Virus record (IMG/VR): IMGVR_UViG_3300045454_000108
Location: 1 to 35,755 of that record
DNA: 35,755 bases
Source: a virus
Strand: one strand, 5' to 3'
Of this stretch, positions 22,338 to 30,221 are shown piece after piece. How positions within the stretch are numbered: position 1 is the first letter of the stretch; each line of letters opens with the position of its first letter. The notes beneath the pieces are model-generated. The model was not told where the DNA came from and made no database searches. It was given only the letters and a program-made list of their open reading frames with translations. Both the position numbers and the translations under genes were made by a program.

Positions 22338-22740
22338 GACGACCTCCTCTTCGTTTGGGGCGGTCGGGGCGAGGCAGTGGGCCGGTGAAGGCTGGCAGCT
22401 CGCCCGGACCCGAAGCGGGTCTGGTCAGGTCGTCATTGGGGCGGACTTCTCCACCCGTAATCTTTATGAGGTTTCATGCGGGCCGATTGAAACATCGGAG
22501 CCGCCAACCCCTTGTGTAACCGAGGTAATATACAATCTTTCAATTATTATTATTTTCATAGGGGTATACCTCTCTCCCTATAAAATGCGCGCGTACGCGA
22601 GGGGATATATAGGGCTCCCCTTGAAAGATTGAACATTCCAGGTCATCCGGATTTATCGTTTATATTCATCGCGATATACCTCGAAATCCTGATTGTGACG
22701 AATTCCACCACCTTGAAGGACCACCTTTCGATGGCAGGGG
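22338..22740. other. 403-bp intergenic region with structured AT-rich island
   Basis: The longest non-coding stretch, between the RuvC-like start and the primase stop. Bases 22338-22450 are GC-rich and carry a strong hairpin at 22404-22424. Bases 22460-22740 are AT-rich and include a perfect 11-bp inverted repeat (22533-22543 with 22621-22631), an 8-bp palindrome GGTATACC, a 10-bp palindrome CGCGTACGCG and a 6-bp stem AGGGGA / TCCCCT. TATACCTC occurs twice (22565 and 22675). An origin or a leftward promoter/leader is plausible. A possible 31-aa minus-strand ORF lies at 22464-22559. Confidence 0.6.
22464..22559 (-). CDS. Possible 31-aa peptide in the intergenic island
   Basis: A minus-strand ATG at 22559 is preceded by a GGGAGAGAGG Shine-Dalgarno-like sequence 9 nt upstream and opens 31 codons (MKIIIIERLYITSVTQGVGG...). 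It is AT-rich at the start, with no recognisable motif. It could be a leader peptide for the RuvC-like operon or chance. The start overlaps the palindromic structures. Confidence 0.25.
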   Translation of the reverse strand: MKIIIIERLYITSVTQGVGGSDVSIGPHETS

Positions 22741-25068
22741 TCATCCCGGTGCAGCGCGTTGGGGCTCGATCGTCTTGCCACTCGCGTCCCGCCAATTACC
22801 CGACCAGCGCGCCAGTCGGTAGACCATGGCCTGCCTGGTGGCTGAACTGCGCATGCCCGTCGTCACGTCACCGCTCTCGATCAGAGTCTGAATAATATCG
22901 TCGCGATCCCGAGATTTGAGCCACTGGGAGCAGCGCGTCAGTTCAGACTTGGTGATGCCCTTGGCGCCGGCTGCCCGGATAAGTTCACGCAGTCGTTTCA
23001 GGTGTGCCTCGGTTTCGGTATCGGCGACATGGCGCTCGACGGCTTCCATGGCCCGCTGCGCATAGTGACGCACGAAAGCAATGGCCCAGTCCGCATCGTC
23101 GATGGTGATGACGGGGTTCACCGGATCATTGCCCACCGCGACAATCAGCGCGAGTTTCATGGCGATCTCACCGATGCGCGCAAGGATGGCGGTAAAGGCC
23201 GTGCCCGCAGCCGCCCGCAATTCGTCGGTCAGCTCCCCACTCAGCGCCTTGAACCGCGCACGTGCCTCGTCGGTCATCGGCACCGTTGTCAGCACGACAG
23301 CGGTTTGCGGACCAGACGTGGCGCCCGCCAAATTGCCGCGCTGCTGCCCGGGCCCCGACGCCAGCAGCTGGAGCCCTGCGATCAGGTCCGCAGGCGGGGT
23401 GCGAAGCCCGACGGCGACGTTTTCGTCTGGGTAGTCCTCGTCACTGGGCAGGATCAGGAAGCGGGCGAGCGAGCCATCCACCACATTGGCTCCTTGCAGC
23501 GCGCCCCAGAAGTGCAGCGGGGTCGTGGTGCCATAGACGCAGAGACACGGCTGAACGATGTCACGCCGCTCATTCGTGCCGTCGCGGTTGGCATATTCCG
23601 CACCCAGGAAGATCCCACCGGCCGAGGTGTAAAGCTCGGTCATGTTGTCGAGGATCTCGGTGATATGGCGCGGGCTGCGTTTGCGATCTGCCGCTGCGGA
23701 GAGGAACATCCCGAACTCGTCGATCTGGAACAGGATCGCCGGCTGGCGATGCAAGGCGGTCAGCAGTCCCGCTCCGGACGCGATCTTGTTACCGCCCAGG
23801 TGGTTCGCAAGGCCGGCCTCGAACAGCACCTCGTTGATGATCTCACGCGAGTGGTTCTTGCCCGAACCGCTGTCCGCGATGCCGACCACATATAGGTTGG
23901 AGCGCAGGTTGCTCTCCGTGCGGTACAACCGCCCCATGAGCGCGCCGATCGCGCAAAGGCTGGCGCCAAGCGACAACAGTGGCTGAGGACGACGAGCGGT
24001 CGACAGCATGTAATCGGTCAGCTTGCCGACGAGCCCACCTGGGATCGTGAGGTTGAAGGTTGCGGGCGCAGTCACTGCTTCGGCATCTGCCGCAACGTCG
24101 AGCCGGGCCAACATGCCGGAAGCAGGATGGCATCCGTCGGTCGGCTGACTGCCATCGAGCACCATGCCGGGCTCGGGCTTCCAGCCGCGTTCCATGGCGA
24201 GATGGTAGATGGTGCCCGCACCAATCCGGTCCGGGCGGAAGCTGGCCCACGCCTTCTCGGTGACGGCAGGATCATTCTTCGCCGCCTGATCGGACCAGTC
24301 GGTGAAGACATCCTTGCCGGCTTCACCCAGGCTGCCCTTGATGGCCAACCCGATCCGCACCCAGCTGTCGTAATCCAGATCGTTGTTGGGGATCTGGGTC
24401 AGCGCCGAACACACCGCCTCGATGGTGCCGGTCTTAGCGTGACCCGGTACGGCCGAACTTGTGCTCGCAGGCGTGCTCAGGCTTGCCGGACGCAGTTCAG
24501 GCGGGACCAGCGCCAGTGCCTCATCCATGAACGCTGCGGCCATCTCTGCATCGATGACCGGCAGGCTTTCCAGATCGAGTTCTGACAGACCTTCCTCGGG
24601 CCAGGCGTAGGGCTGTCCGGTATCGGGGTGGTCGGCGTAAGCGACGAACTGTTGGCCCAGACACAGGACCTCCAGTGGAGCCCGGCGAATGCCGCGGAAC
24701 GGAGCGCTGGTGCGATAGACAAGCAGGCGTTTCGGCGCCCTGCCAATGCGCAGTGCCGGGGTGTCGCCAAGCCGCGCGCGTGCCAGCTGCTCGATCTGCA
24801 GCGCAAGGTCCGGGTCCGACAGGATGTCGATATCGATAGCCGCAACGTCGCCGCCGACAATACCGATGCCGCAGTCCGGCCAGCCCGACCATGTCGCAAC
24901 CTCGACCTCAGTGGTCGGCCGCTCTGCATGACGGTTCCATTCGGGGTAATCGACCCATGCGCCGCGCTGGTACCGGCCCGGCTTCTTACCGCCGGGCGCG
25001 ATGGGCAGGATCGTATAGCCGTTGGCTAGGAGGCGCGAGCCGTGGCGCGCCATGAAGGACGTGCTCAT
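22741..25068 (-). CDS. Prim-pol / PriCT-2 / DUF3987 helicase-primase
   Basis: A 775-aa fusion for phage replication, starting at ATG 25068 (overlaps the DUF6511 stop as TAATG); longer readings are rejected. Residues about 5-190 form an archaeo-eukaryotic prim-pol domain (HGSRLLANGYTILPIAPGGKKP, GIVGGDVAAIDIDI near 70-82). A PriCT-2 segment follows at about 216-300 (CSALTQIPNNDLDYDSWVRIG). The C-terminal DUF3987 ATPase has Walker A GIADSGSGKNHS at 396-407 and Walker B ILFQIDEFG at 445-453. It probably primes and unwinds DNA at the phage origin, for which the adjacent AT-rich island is a candidate. Confidence 0.92.
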   Translation of the reverse strand: MSTSFMARHGSRLLANGYTILPIAPGGKKPGRYQRGAWVDYPEWNRHAERPTTEVEVATWSGWPDCGIGIVGGDVAAIDIDILSDPDLALQIEQLARARLGDTPALRIGRAPKRLLVYRTSAPFRGIRRAPLEVLCLGQQFVAYADHPDTGQPYAWPEEGLSELDLESLPVIDAEMAAAFMDEALALVPPELRPASLSTPASTSSAVPGHAKTGTIEAVCSALTQIPNNDLDYDSWVRIGLAIKGSLGEAGKDVFTDWSDQAAKNDPAVTEKAWASFRPDRIGAGTIYHLAMERGWKPEPGMVLDGSQPTDGCHPASGMLARLDVAADAEAVTAPATFNLTIPGGLVGKLTDYMLSTARRPQPLLSLGASLCAIGALMGRLYRTESNLRSNLYVVGIADSGSGKNHSREIINEVLFEAGLANHLGGNKIASGAGLLTALHRQPAILFQIDEFGMFLSAAADRKRSPRHITEILDNMTELYTSAGGIFLGAEYANRDGTNERRDIVQPCLCVYGTTTPLHFWGALQGANVVDGSLARFLILPSDEDYPDENVAVGLRTPPADLIAGLQLLASGPGQQRGNLAGATSGPQTAVVLTTVPMTDEARARFKALSGELTDELRAAAGTAFTAILARIGEIAMKLALIVAVGNDPVNPVITIDDADWAIAFVRHYAQRAMEAVERHVADTETEAHLKRLRELIRAAGAKGITKSELTRCSQWLKSRDRDDIIQTLIESGDVTTGMRSSATRQAMVYRLARWSGNWRDASGKTIEPQRAAPG

Positions 25069-25430
25069 TAGAAGGGGCACTCCGACATGTCGGCGGCAAG
25101 CTCGCGAAGGTGGTCGCAATAGCCCGTGACCAGATGCTCGACGAAGGCGGACCACTCCGCGTCGGTCAGCGCCACAAGGTCGGTCTTGCCGATCTGTTCG
25201 AGATAGCGCCCACCGGCTTGTCCGCCGCGCATCATGGCGGCCTGTTCATTGCGGTTGGTATTGATCATGCCCTGCCTCCGGTGACAGAGTTCCTGGCAGA
25301 CGCGGCTGCAAAGATATTTCCGGCTTTCGTCCCGGCGGGAATCGGAAACCCGGTAGTGCGGGACGAACCAGCCGAAGCCGCGGGGTTCGCGGTGGCAGAC
25401 GGAGCAGAGCCCTGGGTTGGCGTATGGCAT
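25068..25430 (-). CDS. DUF6511 zinc-ribbon-like protein
   Basis: A 120-aa protein with an N-terminal Cys cluster (CSVCHREPRGFGWF, then YLCSRVCQELCHRRQGM) and the DUF6511 pattern NTNRNEQAAMMRGGQAGGRYL, KTDLVALTDAEWSAFVEHL and TGYCDHLRELAAD. A zinc-binding replication accessory is likely but unproven. Its first 166 bp overlap the 3' end of the helicase gene in another frame, unusually long for this operon. It couples to the primase by TAATG. Confidence 0.87.
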   Translation of the reverse strand: MPYANPGLCSVCHREPRGFGWFVPHYRVSDSRRDESRKYLCSRVCQELCHRRQGMINTNRNEQAAMMRGGQAGGRYLEQIGKTDLVALTDAEWSAFVEHLVTGYCDHLRELAADMSECPF

Positions 25431-27010
25431 GTGTCGAACCTTGCCCTGGTAATTTCGGTGTAGTTGCCTGATGGGCGCACAGCGATGTGGCTGGGGCGGC
25501 GCAGACGGTGGACCAGCTGGAGAGCCGCATAGACCGAGCGCGGCACAGGAATGCCAGGCGCCCGTTCACGCCACCATGCCTCGGCCTTGGTGCGGGGGTA
25601 GCCGGTGTGCTCGAGACAGATCCACTCGTGGTGCCAGCCAAGGCCACACTGATAGGTGACCTTGAGCGAAGGGCGGCCACCCGGCTTTTCATGGCGCTGG
25701 TAGGTGACGTTGGAGACCTGCAGCCATTCCGGACGCTTGGGCTTGCCTGACGACAGCACGGCCAGTGTCGATGCGGTGGGTGCCAGTTTCACCTTGCGGG
25801 CCGGAAAAATGTATCCGCAATCCGGACATTCCAGAGCTGCGGCAGCAACGATGCTCTCGCACTCGGGGCAGACCTTGACCGGCGCATCACCGTCGCCCGA
25901 ACCCGGCCGCTTCGGCTTCACGAGATCGATCGGACCGTGACGTTTCACGTTTCCGGCGAAGTCCAGGACGAGGCAATTGTCCTTGCCTTGCGCCAGCCGC
26001 GTGCCGCGCCCAGCCATCTGGACGTAAAGCCCGGCCGACTTGGTCGGACGCAGCATGGCGATCAGGTCAACGGCCGGGGCGTTGAAGCCGGTGGTCAGCA
26101 CCCCCATCGATGCCAGCGCGCGGATCTTGCCGGCCTTGAACTCCGCAATGATGCGATCGCGTTCGTCCTTGGGGGTATCGCCGAAGATGGTAGCGCAACT
26201 GATCCCGCACCGGCGGAATTCCTCGGCGACGTGGGTCGCGTGACTGACGCCCGAACAGAAGGCGAGCCACGACTTCCGGTCTTGGCCATATTCGATGATC
26301 TCACCGACGGCGGCCTTGGTGATCGCGTCCTGGTCGACCGCCTTCTCGAGATCACGGGCGATGAACTCGCCCCCACGCGAACCGACGCCAGTCACATCGA
26401 GCTTGGTCTTCGGCTGCTTGGACATCAGCGGACTGAGGTAGCCAGCCATGATCAGGTCGCGGACCGACACCTCGTAAGCGATGTCGGTGAACAGCGCGTT
26501 TTCGCCTTCGTGCAGCATTCCGGAATCAAGGCGATATGGCGTGGCCGTCAGCCCGATCACCTTCAGTTTCGGGTTGATCCGCTTCATAGCATCAAGGAAT
26601 TTGCGGTACATCGTGCTGGCCTTGCCCGGAATGAGATGGGCTTCGTCGATCAGGATGAGATCGCAGTGGCCGATTTCCGATGGCCGGCGGTGGATCGACT
26701 GGATGCCTGCGAAGAGGATACGTGCTTCGACATCGCGGCGACCGAGGCCAGCCGAGTAGATACCTGCAGGCGCTTGGGGCCACAGGCCCAGCATCTCGGC
26801 ATGGTTCTGGGCGATGAGTTCGCGGACGTGCGTCACAACCAGAATGCGCTGGTCCGGCCAGGCCTTGAGGACCCCGTCGATAAACGAGGCCATGACCAGA
26901 CTTTTGCCGCCAGCTGTCGGGATAACTACCAGTGGGTTGCCGTTGCTGTCTTCGAAGTAGCTGTAGATCGCGGCGATCGCCGACTGCTGATAGGGGCGGA
27001 GCTTAAGCAT
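25265..27010 (-). CDS. DEAD/DEAH-box SF2 helicase
   Basis: A 581-aa superfamily 2 helicase. Motif I is PTAGGKS at 31-37, motif II DEAH at 122-125, motif III TATP at 155-158 and motif VI QMAGRGTRL at 331-339. A CPEC-CPDC zinc ribbon follows (Cys381, 384, 395, 398) and then a C-terminal DNA-binding-like region. The recognisable protein seems to end near IAVRPSGNYTEITRARF; the last 55 residues are low-complexity and lie in the overlap with the DUF6511 gene, probably a read-on tail caused by a lost stop. It probably unwinds DNA in phage replication or recombination. Confidence 0.92.
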   Translation of the reverse strand: MLKLRPYQQSAIAAIYSYFEDSNGNPLVVIPTAGGKSLVMASFIDGVLKAWPDQRILVVTHVRELIAQNHAEMLGLWPQAPAGIYSAGLGRRDVEARILFAGIQSIHRRPSEIGHCDLILIDEAHLIPGKASTMYRKFLDAMKRINPKLKVIGLTATPYRLDSGMLHEGENALFTDIAYEVSVRDLIMAGYLSPLMSKQPKTKLDVTGVGSRGGEFIARDLEKAVDQDAITKAAVGEIIEYGQDRKSWLAFCSGVSHATHVAEEFRRCGISCATIFGDTPKDERDRIIAEFKAGKIRALASMGVLTTGFNAPAVDLIAMLRPTKSAGLYVQMAGRGTRLAQGKDNCLVLDFAGNVKRHGPIDLVKPKRPGSGDGDAPVKVCPECESIVAAAALECPDCGYIFPARKVKLAPTASTLAVLSSGKPKRPEWLQVSNVTYQRHEKPGGRPSLKVTYQCGLGWHHEWICLEHTGYPRTKAEAWWRERAPGIPVPRSVYAALQLVHRLRRPSHIAVRPSGNYTEITRARFDTCHTPTQGSAPSATANPAASAGSSRTTGFPIPAGTKAGNIFAAASARNSVTGGRA

Positions 27011-27947
27011 TTGCGGCCTCCTTCTGGCGCGCGTCGTTCAGCCAGTCGGAACCGTCGACCATCCGGTAGGCGACGAAATCCTCGCCGGCGTCAGTGACGG
27101 TTCCGGGGACGAGATCAGGGATGAAGAGATGGCGGGCGCAGGCGCGGCGCTGATCCTGGGCATCAAGCCTGCGATCGTGGCGGGCGCAGTGCCAACCGCC
27201 GTCTACGGGCGTGGAATGCAGACAGGTCCGGCAGTTTACGGCCGCAGCCTTACTAGCGTGGCAGGCAGCATGGTGCGAGCACATGCGGCACTCGAACCAG
27301 GTAGGATCATCGCTGATCCTAGCCGGAGCATGCTGGGCCTCGATGGTGCGTTTGGCCTTGTCGAGCAGCCGCGCCGCAGCCTCAGGATCGGCCTCGATCC
27401 GCTCGATGTGCAAAGCGTCGGTGTCCTTGCAGACCGCAATGTACATGGCCCGGGTCAGCCCGGTGAGGTGCATGTAGATCTGCATCTGGGCCGCGTGCTG
27501 GGGCTTTGATTTCACGACGCCCTTGGCAACGAGATCCGCGAAGCTCTTGATCGAATGGGTCTTGAACTCGACGACGTGCCAGGTTTTCGGTGCCTCCAGC
27601 AGGCCAAGGGCGACGCCATCAAGCGAGCCGCCAAAATGACCGCCATGGGCTTCGACGCGGAACTGGCGACCGGTTTCGGGATCGACCTCCAGCACCGTGG
27701 CACCGGTCGAGCGCAGGTTGGCGACGATCCGGTCTTCCTCGCGCTGACCAGTCTCGAACAGGCGAAGCATGCGACCAGAGAAGCGCGAAGGCGTGACCCA
27801 GCGGAAATCAAACCACAGCGCGCGGCCGCAGGGCTTGCCGATCAGCGATGCGCCGAGATGTTCGCGGAAGCCGTCACCCTGGCGGTTTTCGTATGCGGCA
27901 TAGATCGCCGTCAGGGTCGGTGTCGGCGGGGCGGGAAGTTCTGCCAT
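27003..27947 (-). CDS. PD-(D/E)XK exonuclease, Cas4/RecB-like
   Basis: A 314-aa nuclease starting at ATG 27947 with a GGAGG Shine-Dalgarno; TGATG overlap with the upstream gene. Core motifs are FGGSLDGVA (Asp110), VVEFKTHS (Glu127, Lys129) and AAQMQIYMH (Gln154). Cys40 plus a C-terminal Cys/His cluster (CRMCSHHAACH, CRTCLH, HCARH) suggests an Fe-S or zinc site like Cas4 or AddB. It probably resects DNA ends to supply substrate for the Sak4-like ATPase and DUF669 protein. It is not a CRISPR component: no array or cas genes are present. Confidence 0.9.
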   Translation of the reverse strand: MAELPAPPTPTLTAIYAAYENRQGDGFREHLGASLIGKPCGRALWFDFRWVTPSRFSGRMLRLFETGQREEDRIVANLRSTGATVLEVDPETGRQFRVEAHGGHFGGSLDGVALGLLEAPKTWHVVEFKTHSIKSFADLVAKGVVKSKPQHAAQMQIYMHLTGLTRAMYIAVCKDTDALHIERIEADPEAAARLLDKAKRTIEAQHAPARISDDPTWFECRMCSHHAACHASKAAAVNCRTCLHSTPVDGGWHCARHDRRLDAQDQRRACARHLFIPDLVPGTVTDAGEDFVAYRMVDGSDWLNDARQKEAANA

Positions 27948-28309
27948 CACAGTTCCTCCGCTTCGCTGCGGACGCGCGCTTCGGCGAGCAGTTCGGCCCA
28001 GACGTCGGGATCGTGTCGGGCGCGCAGGATGTCGATCAGCGCGTCCTTGACCTTGTTGCGGCGGTGCCAGCCGCTGCCATCGGCAAGCAGTTCAGCCCGT
28101 TCGCGGTAGAGGTGGCGCTGCGCGGTCCGGGCGCGGTTGAACCACACCGGGTCGATCGGCTTTCCCTGCGTCTGGCGGGTCAGATCGGCGGTCGCGATCT
28201 GGGTGCGGATCTTGGCGATGGCGTCGTCGAGTTCGATCAGGCGGCGCTGTTTTTCAGGCAAGCCGGGGGCGTTCGCGGCCACAGGGGCCGCGTTGAGCGG
28301 TTCAGTCAT
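27947..28309 (-). CDS. Coiled-coil hypothetical protein in the recombination operon
   Basis: A 120-aa charged helical protein starting at ATG 28309. Residues about 18-40 (PEKQRRLIELDDAIAKI) and 60-80 (RARTAQRHLYRERAELL) form coiled coils. No enzyme motif or TM segment. It sits between DUF669 and the exonuclease, with TGATG coupling to the latter, so a role as a recombination accessory is likely but unproven. Confidence 0.78.
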   Translation of the reverse strand: MTEPLNAAPVAANAPGLPEKQRRLIELDDAIAKIRTQIATADLTRQTQGKPIDPVWFNRARTAQRHLYRERAELLADGSGWHRRNKVKDALIDILRARHDPDVWAELLAEARVRSEAEEL

Positions 28310-28366
28310 GGTCAGTCTCTTTGTCTGGCTGAGGCCGCCGCGATTTCCCGCAGCGGCCTGCAGGGG

Positions 28367-28855
28367 TCAGCCGTTACGGTTCCAGGGGGCAGCAGCCGGA
28401 GCGGCCGGAGGCTGCGAGGCCGCGGGCGCTGCCTGATAGGCAGGTGCCGCCGGCGCCTTTTCCGGGACGAGGTAACGGATCGTGTTCTTCTCCGAATACC
28501 CGTCCTTGGGCGGCTTCACGCCAACCTGGATCGACATCGGTACCAGGTGCAGATCAACGCTGTCATTGACCTGCAGCTTGCCGGTCGCATGGCAAATGGC
28601 CGACAGAGTGCGCTGCGCGATCTCGACCGTCTGCGGGTTCGAGTTCACGAGGTTCAGCTGGTCGAACAGCTTGCGGCCCTGGTACGGCCCTTCGATGATG
28701 TCGAGCATCAGCCAGAGAAACTGGCCCATGCCGTTGCGGGTGACGCGCATCTCGCTCTCGACGATTTGGGCGCGGTATTTGCCGGCGGGGAGAACGTCGT
28801 AGCCAGTGGTGGGTTCGATGCCGGTCGCATCGAAGGCGGTATCAAAACGTGCCAT
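28367..28855 (-). CDS. DUF669 single-strand-binding-like protein
   Basis: A 162-aa protein starting at ATG 28855 with GGAG 9 nt upstream. The DUF669 signature is clear: YDVLPAGKYRAQIVESEMR, MGQFLWLMLDIIEGPYQGRK and LFDQLNLVNSNPQTVEIAQR. The C-terminal 30 residues are Ala/Pro-rich and end in WNRNG, like the flexible tail of SSB proteins. DUF669 proteins commonly accompany Sak4-type ATPases and are thought to bind single-stranded DNA. It lies directly downstream of the ATPase gene. Confidence 0.9.
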   Translation of the reverse strand: MARFDTAFDATGIEPTTGYDVLPAGKYRAQIVESEMRVTRNGMGQFLWLMLDIIEGPYQGRKLFDQLNLVNSNPQTVEIAQRTLSAICHATGKLQVNDSVDLHLVPMSIQVGVKPPKDGYSEKNTIRYLVPEKAPAAPAYQAAPAASQPPAAPAAAPWNRNG

Positions 28856-28875
28856 GGTGGAAATCTCCGGTCTGA

Positions 28876-29628
28876 TTAGGACTGTTCGGGCTGGGGCATG
28901 GCCGCGACGAAGGCTTTCCAATCGAGCGGAAGCGTGTCGGGCAGGCCGTAGCGGTTCTTGGCGAGGAAGGCCGGACGCTCGGCAGTGTGAAGTACGCGTT
29001 CACCGGAGCCGAGCGCACGGGCTACCTTCTTGTTAAAGCCAACGTCGGCCTTCGCGATGGACATGCGATAGTTGGCAAAAAGCACGACATCGCAGTGCTC
29101 CTGCAGCAGGGCTGCGGCACGGGCCTGAAGCTTGATGACGTAGCGGTCGTAGGGCTCGTGCTCAGGGCTATCGAAGCGCTTGATGTCGGTGTGGGCGATC
29201 TGGACGATGGCCATGCCGCGGCGATCGCGAAGGGCATTCAGGCGGTCGAGATATTCGCGCCAGACCGTGAGCGCCTCGGCATAGCCCTTGCCGAAACCCG
29301 GGGCTTCGATCGAGGCCCAGCCATTGCGGCGGCAGGTCTCGGCCCAGACCAGCGGTTCCAGCCAGTCCACGCTGTCAATGACGACGGTGCTGTAAGCGTG
29401 CTCTTCGTTGAGCAGAGCATCGAGCGCTTCGACTACATCGGCGTAGCTGGTGGCGAGCGGGAAATGCGGGACCTTCAACATGCCAAGGCCGTCCTCGGTC
29501 ATGATCACGACGGGGGCGTCGGCTCCAGCAGCGAAGGTGGTTTTCCCGACCCCATGCACGCCATGCATAAGGATACGGGGCGGGCGCAGCGTGCTCGACG
29601 TCTGCAGAGAGGAAAGGGAGATCGCCAT
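28876..29628 (-). CDS. AAA_24 / Sak4-like RecA-fold ATPase
   Basis: A 250-aa ATPase starting at ATG 29628. Walker A is GVHGVGKTT at 23-31, Walker B STVVIDSVDWLEPL at 80-93. Family-like segments ADAPVVIMTEDGLG and MAIVQIAHTDIKRF follow. This matches phage Sak4-type recombinases that catalyse single-strand annealing. With DUF669, the exonuclease and helicase it forms a phage recombination system. The start overlaps the stop of the 102-aa gene by a single base. Confidence 0.9.
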   Translation of the reverse strand: MAISLSSLQTSSTLRPPRILMHGVHGVGKTTFAAGADAPVVIMTEDGLGMLKVPHFPLATSYADVVEALDALLNEEHAYSTVVIDSVDWLEPLVWAETCRRNGWASIEAPGFGKGYAEALTVWREYLDRLNALRDRRGMAIVQIAHTDIKRFDSPEHEPYDRYVIKLQARAAALLQEHCDVVLFANYRMSIAKADVGFNKKVARALGSGERVLHTAERPAFLAKNRYGLPDTLPLDWKAFVAAMPQPEQS

Positions 29629-29936
29629 CAGTTGGCACTCCCCTTGAGCGCGGACTTCACGGCCGGGTCGATACCGATGGCGCCGGCTTCGCGGGCCATC
29701 TTGTACAGGCGCTTCAGGGCCGAGGCGCGGTTGGAAGCAGTGATGCTTTCCTGGTCGGCAGCAACGATGGCGAAGGCGATATCATCGACGGTCGCATCTT
29801 CGAGCGGCAGCGGGTCACCGCTTTCGCGAGCCGGATGCTTGGGGAACGTAACCGCATCGGGTAGGTCTTCGAGGGCGTAATGGGCTTTGCGCAGACGCGC
29901 GATCGGGTTCGGGAACAACATGGCGAGACCTTTCAT
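29628..29936 (-). CDS. Small early protein, unknown
   Basis: A helical protein of up to 102 aa. Start MKGLAMLFPNP at 29936 overlaps the upstream stop (ATGA); an internal ATG at 29921 has AAAGG 7 nt upstream and may be the true start. Pattern PIARLRKAHYALEDLPDAVTFPKHP, then SNRASALKRLYKMAREAGA, with no TM segment or known domain. It lies just upstream of the Sak4-like ATPase. Confidence 0.74.
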   Translation of the reverse strand: MKGLAMLFPNPIARLRKAHYALEDLPDAVTFPKHPARESGDPLPLEDATVDDIAFAIVAADQESITASNRASALKRLYKMAREAGAIGIDPAVKSALKGSAN

Positions 29937-30136
29937 TCGGGGAAATCGCTGGCCCGGGCATCGACCTCAGGCTCGCTGGAGTAGACGGCCAACAGCGGCG
30001 TGCCGTCGGCATGGGTGCCGGCTTCTTCGATGTGATACCGGCGCTGGACCTCGAAGATTTCCGGCAACTCCCAGCGACGATAAAGGCCAGGGATCCGCTT
30101 CAGAGGTTCAGTCGGGATGGCAGTAATGTCGCTCAT
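29933..30136 (-). CDS. Small early protein, unknown
   Basis: A 67-aa protein starting at ATG 30136 with AGGAAG upstream; longer readings are not supported. Rich in aromatics and charge (IPGLYRRWELPEIFEVQRRY, HIEEAGTHADGTPLLAVY). It overlaps the next gene by ATGA. No function recognised. Confidence 0.72.
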   Translation of the reverse strand: MSDITAIPTEPLKRIPGLYRRWELPEIFEVQRRYHIEEAGTHADGTPLLAVYSSEPEVDARASDFPE

Positions 30137-30221
30137 CAACTGGGACTTCCTTTGTGTGGAAGGACGCTCGGTGCGTCCGAAGTTGAAAAGCCAAGGGCGC
30201 GCACCGAGCGGGACAACAGGG

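Noticed and set aside
22533-22631. Small transposon-like element with terminal repeats
   Set aside because: No target-site duplication was seen and the region has other palindromes typical of origins or leaders.
25937-27097. Plus-strand ORF (386 aa)
   Set aside because: It mirrors the SF2 helicase, whose motifs are clear.
27003-27947. Cas4 as part of a CRISPR system
   Set aside because: No repeat array or cas genes; it is in a phage recombination operon.
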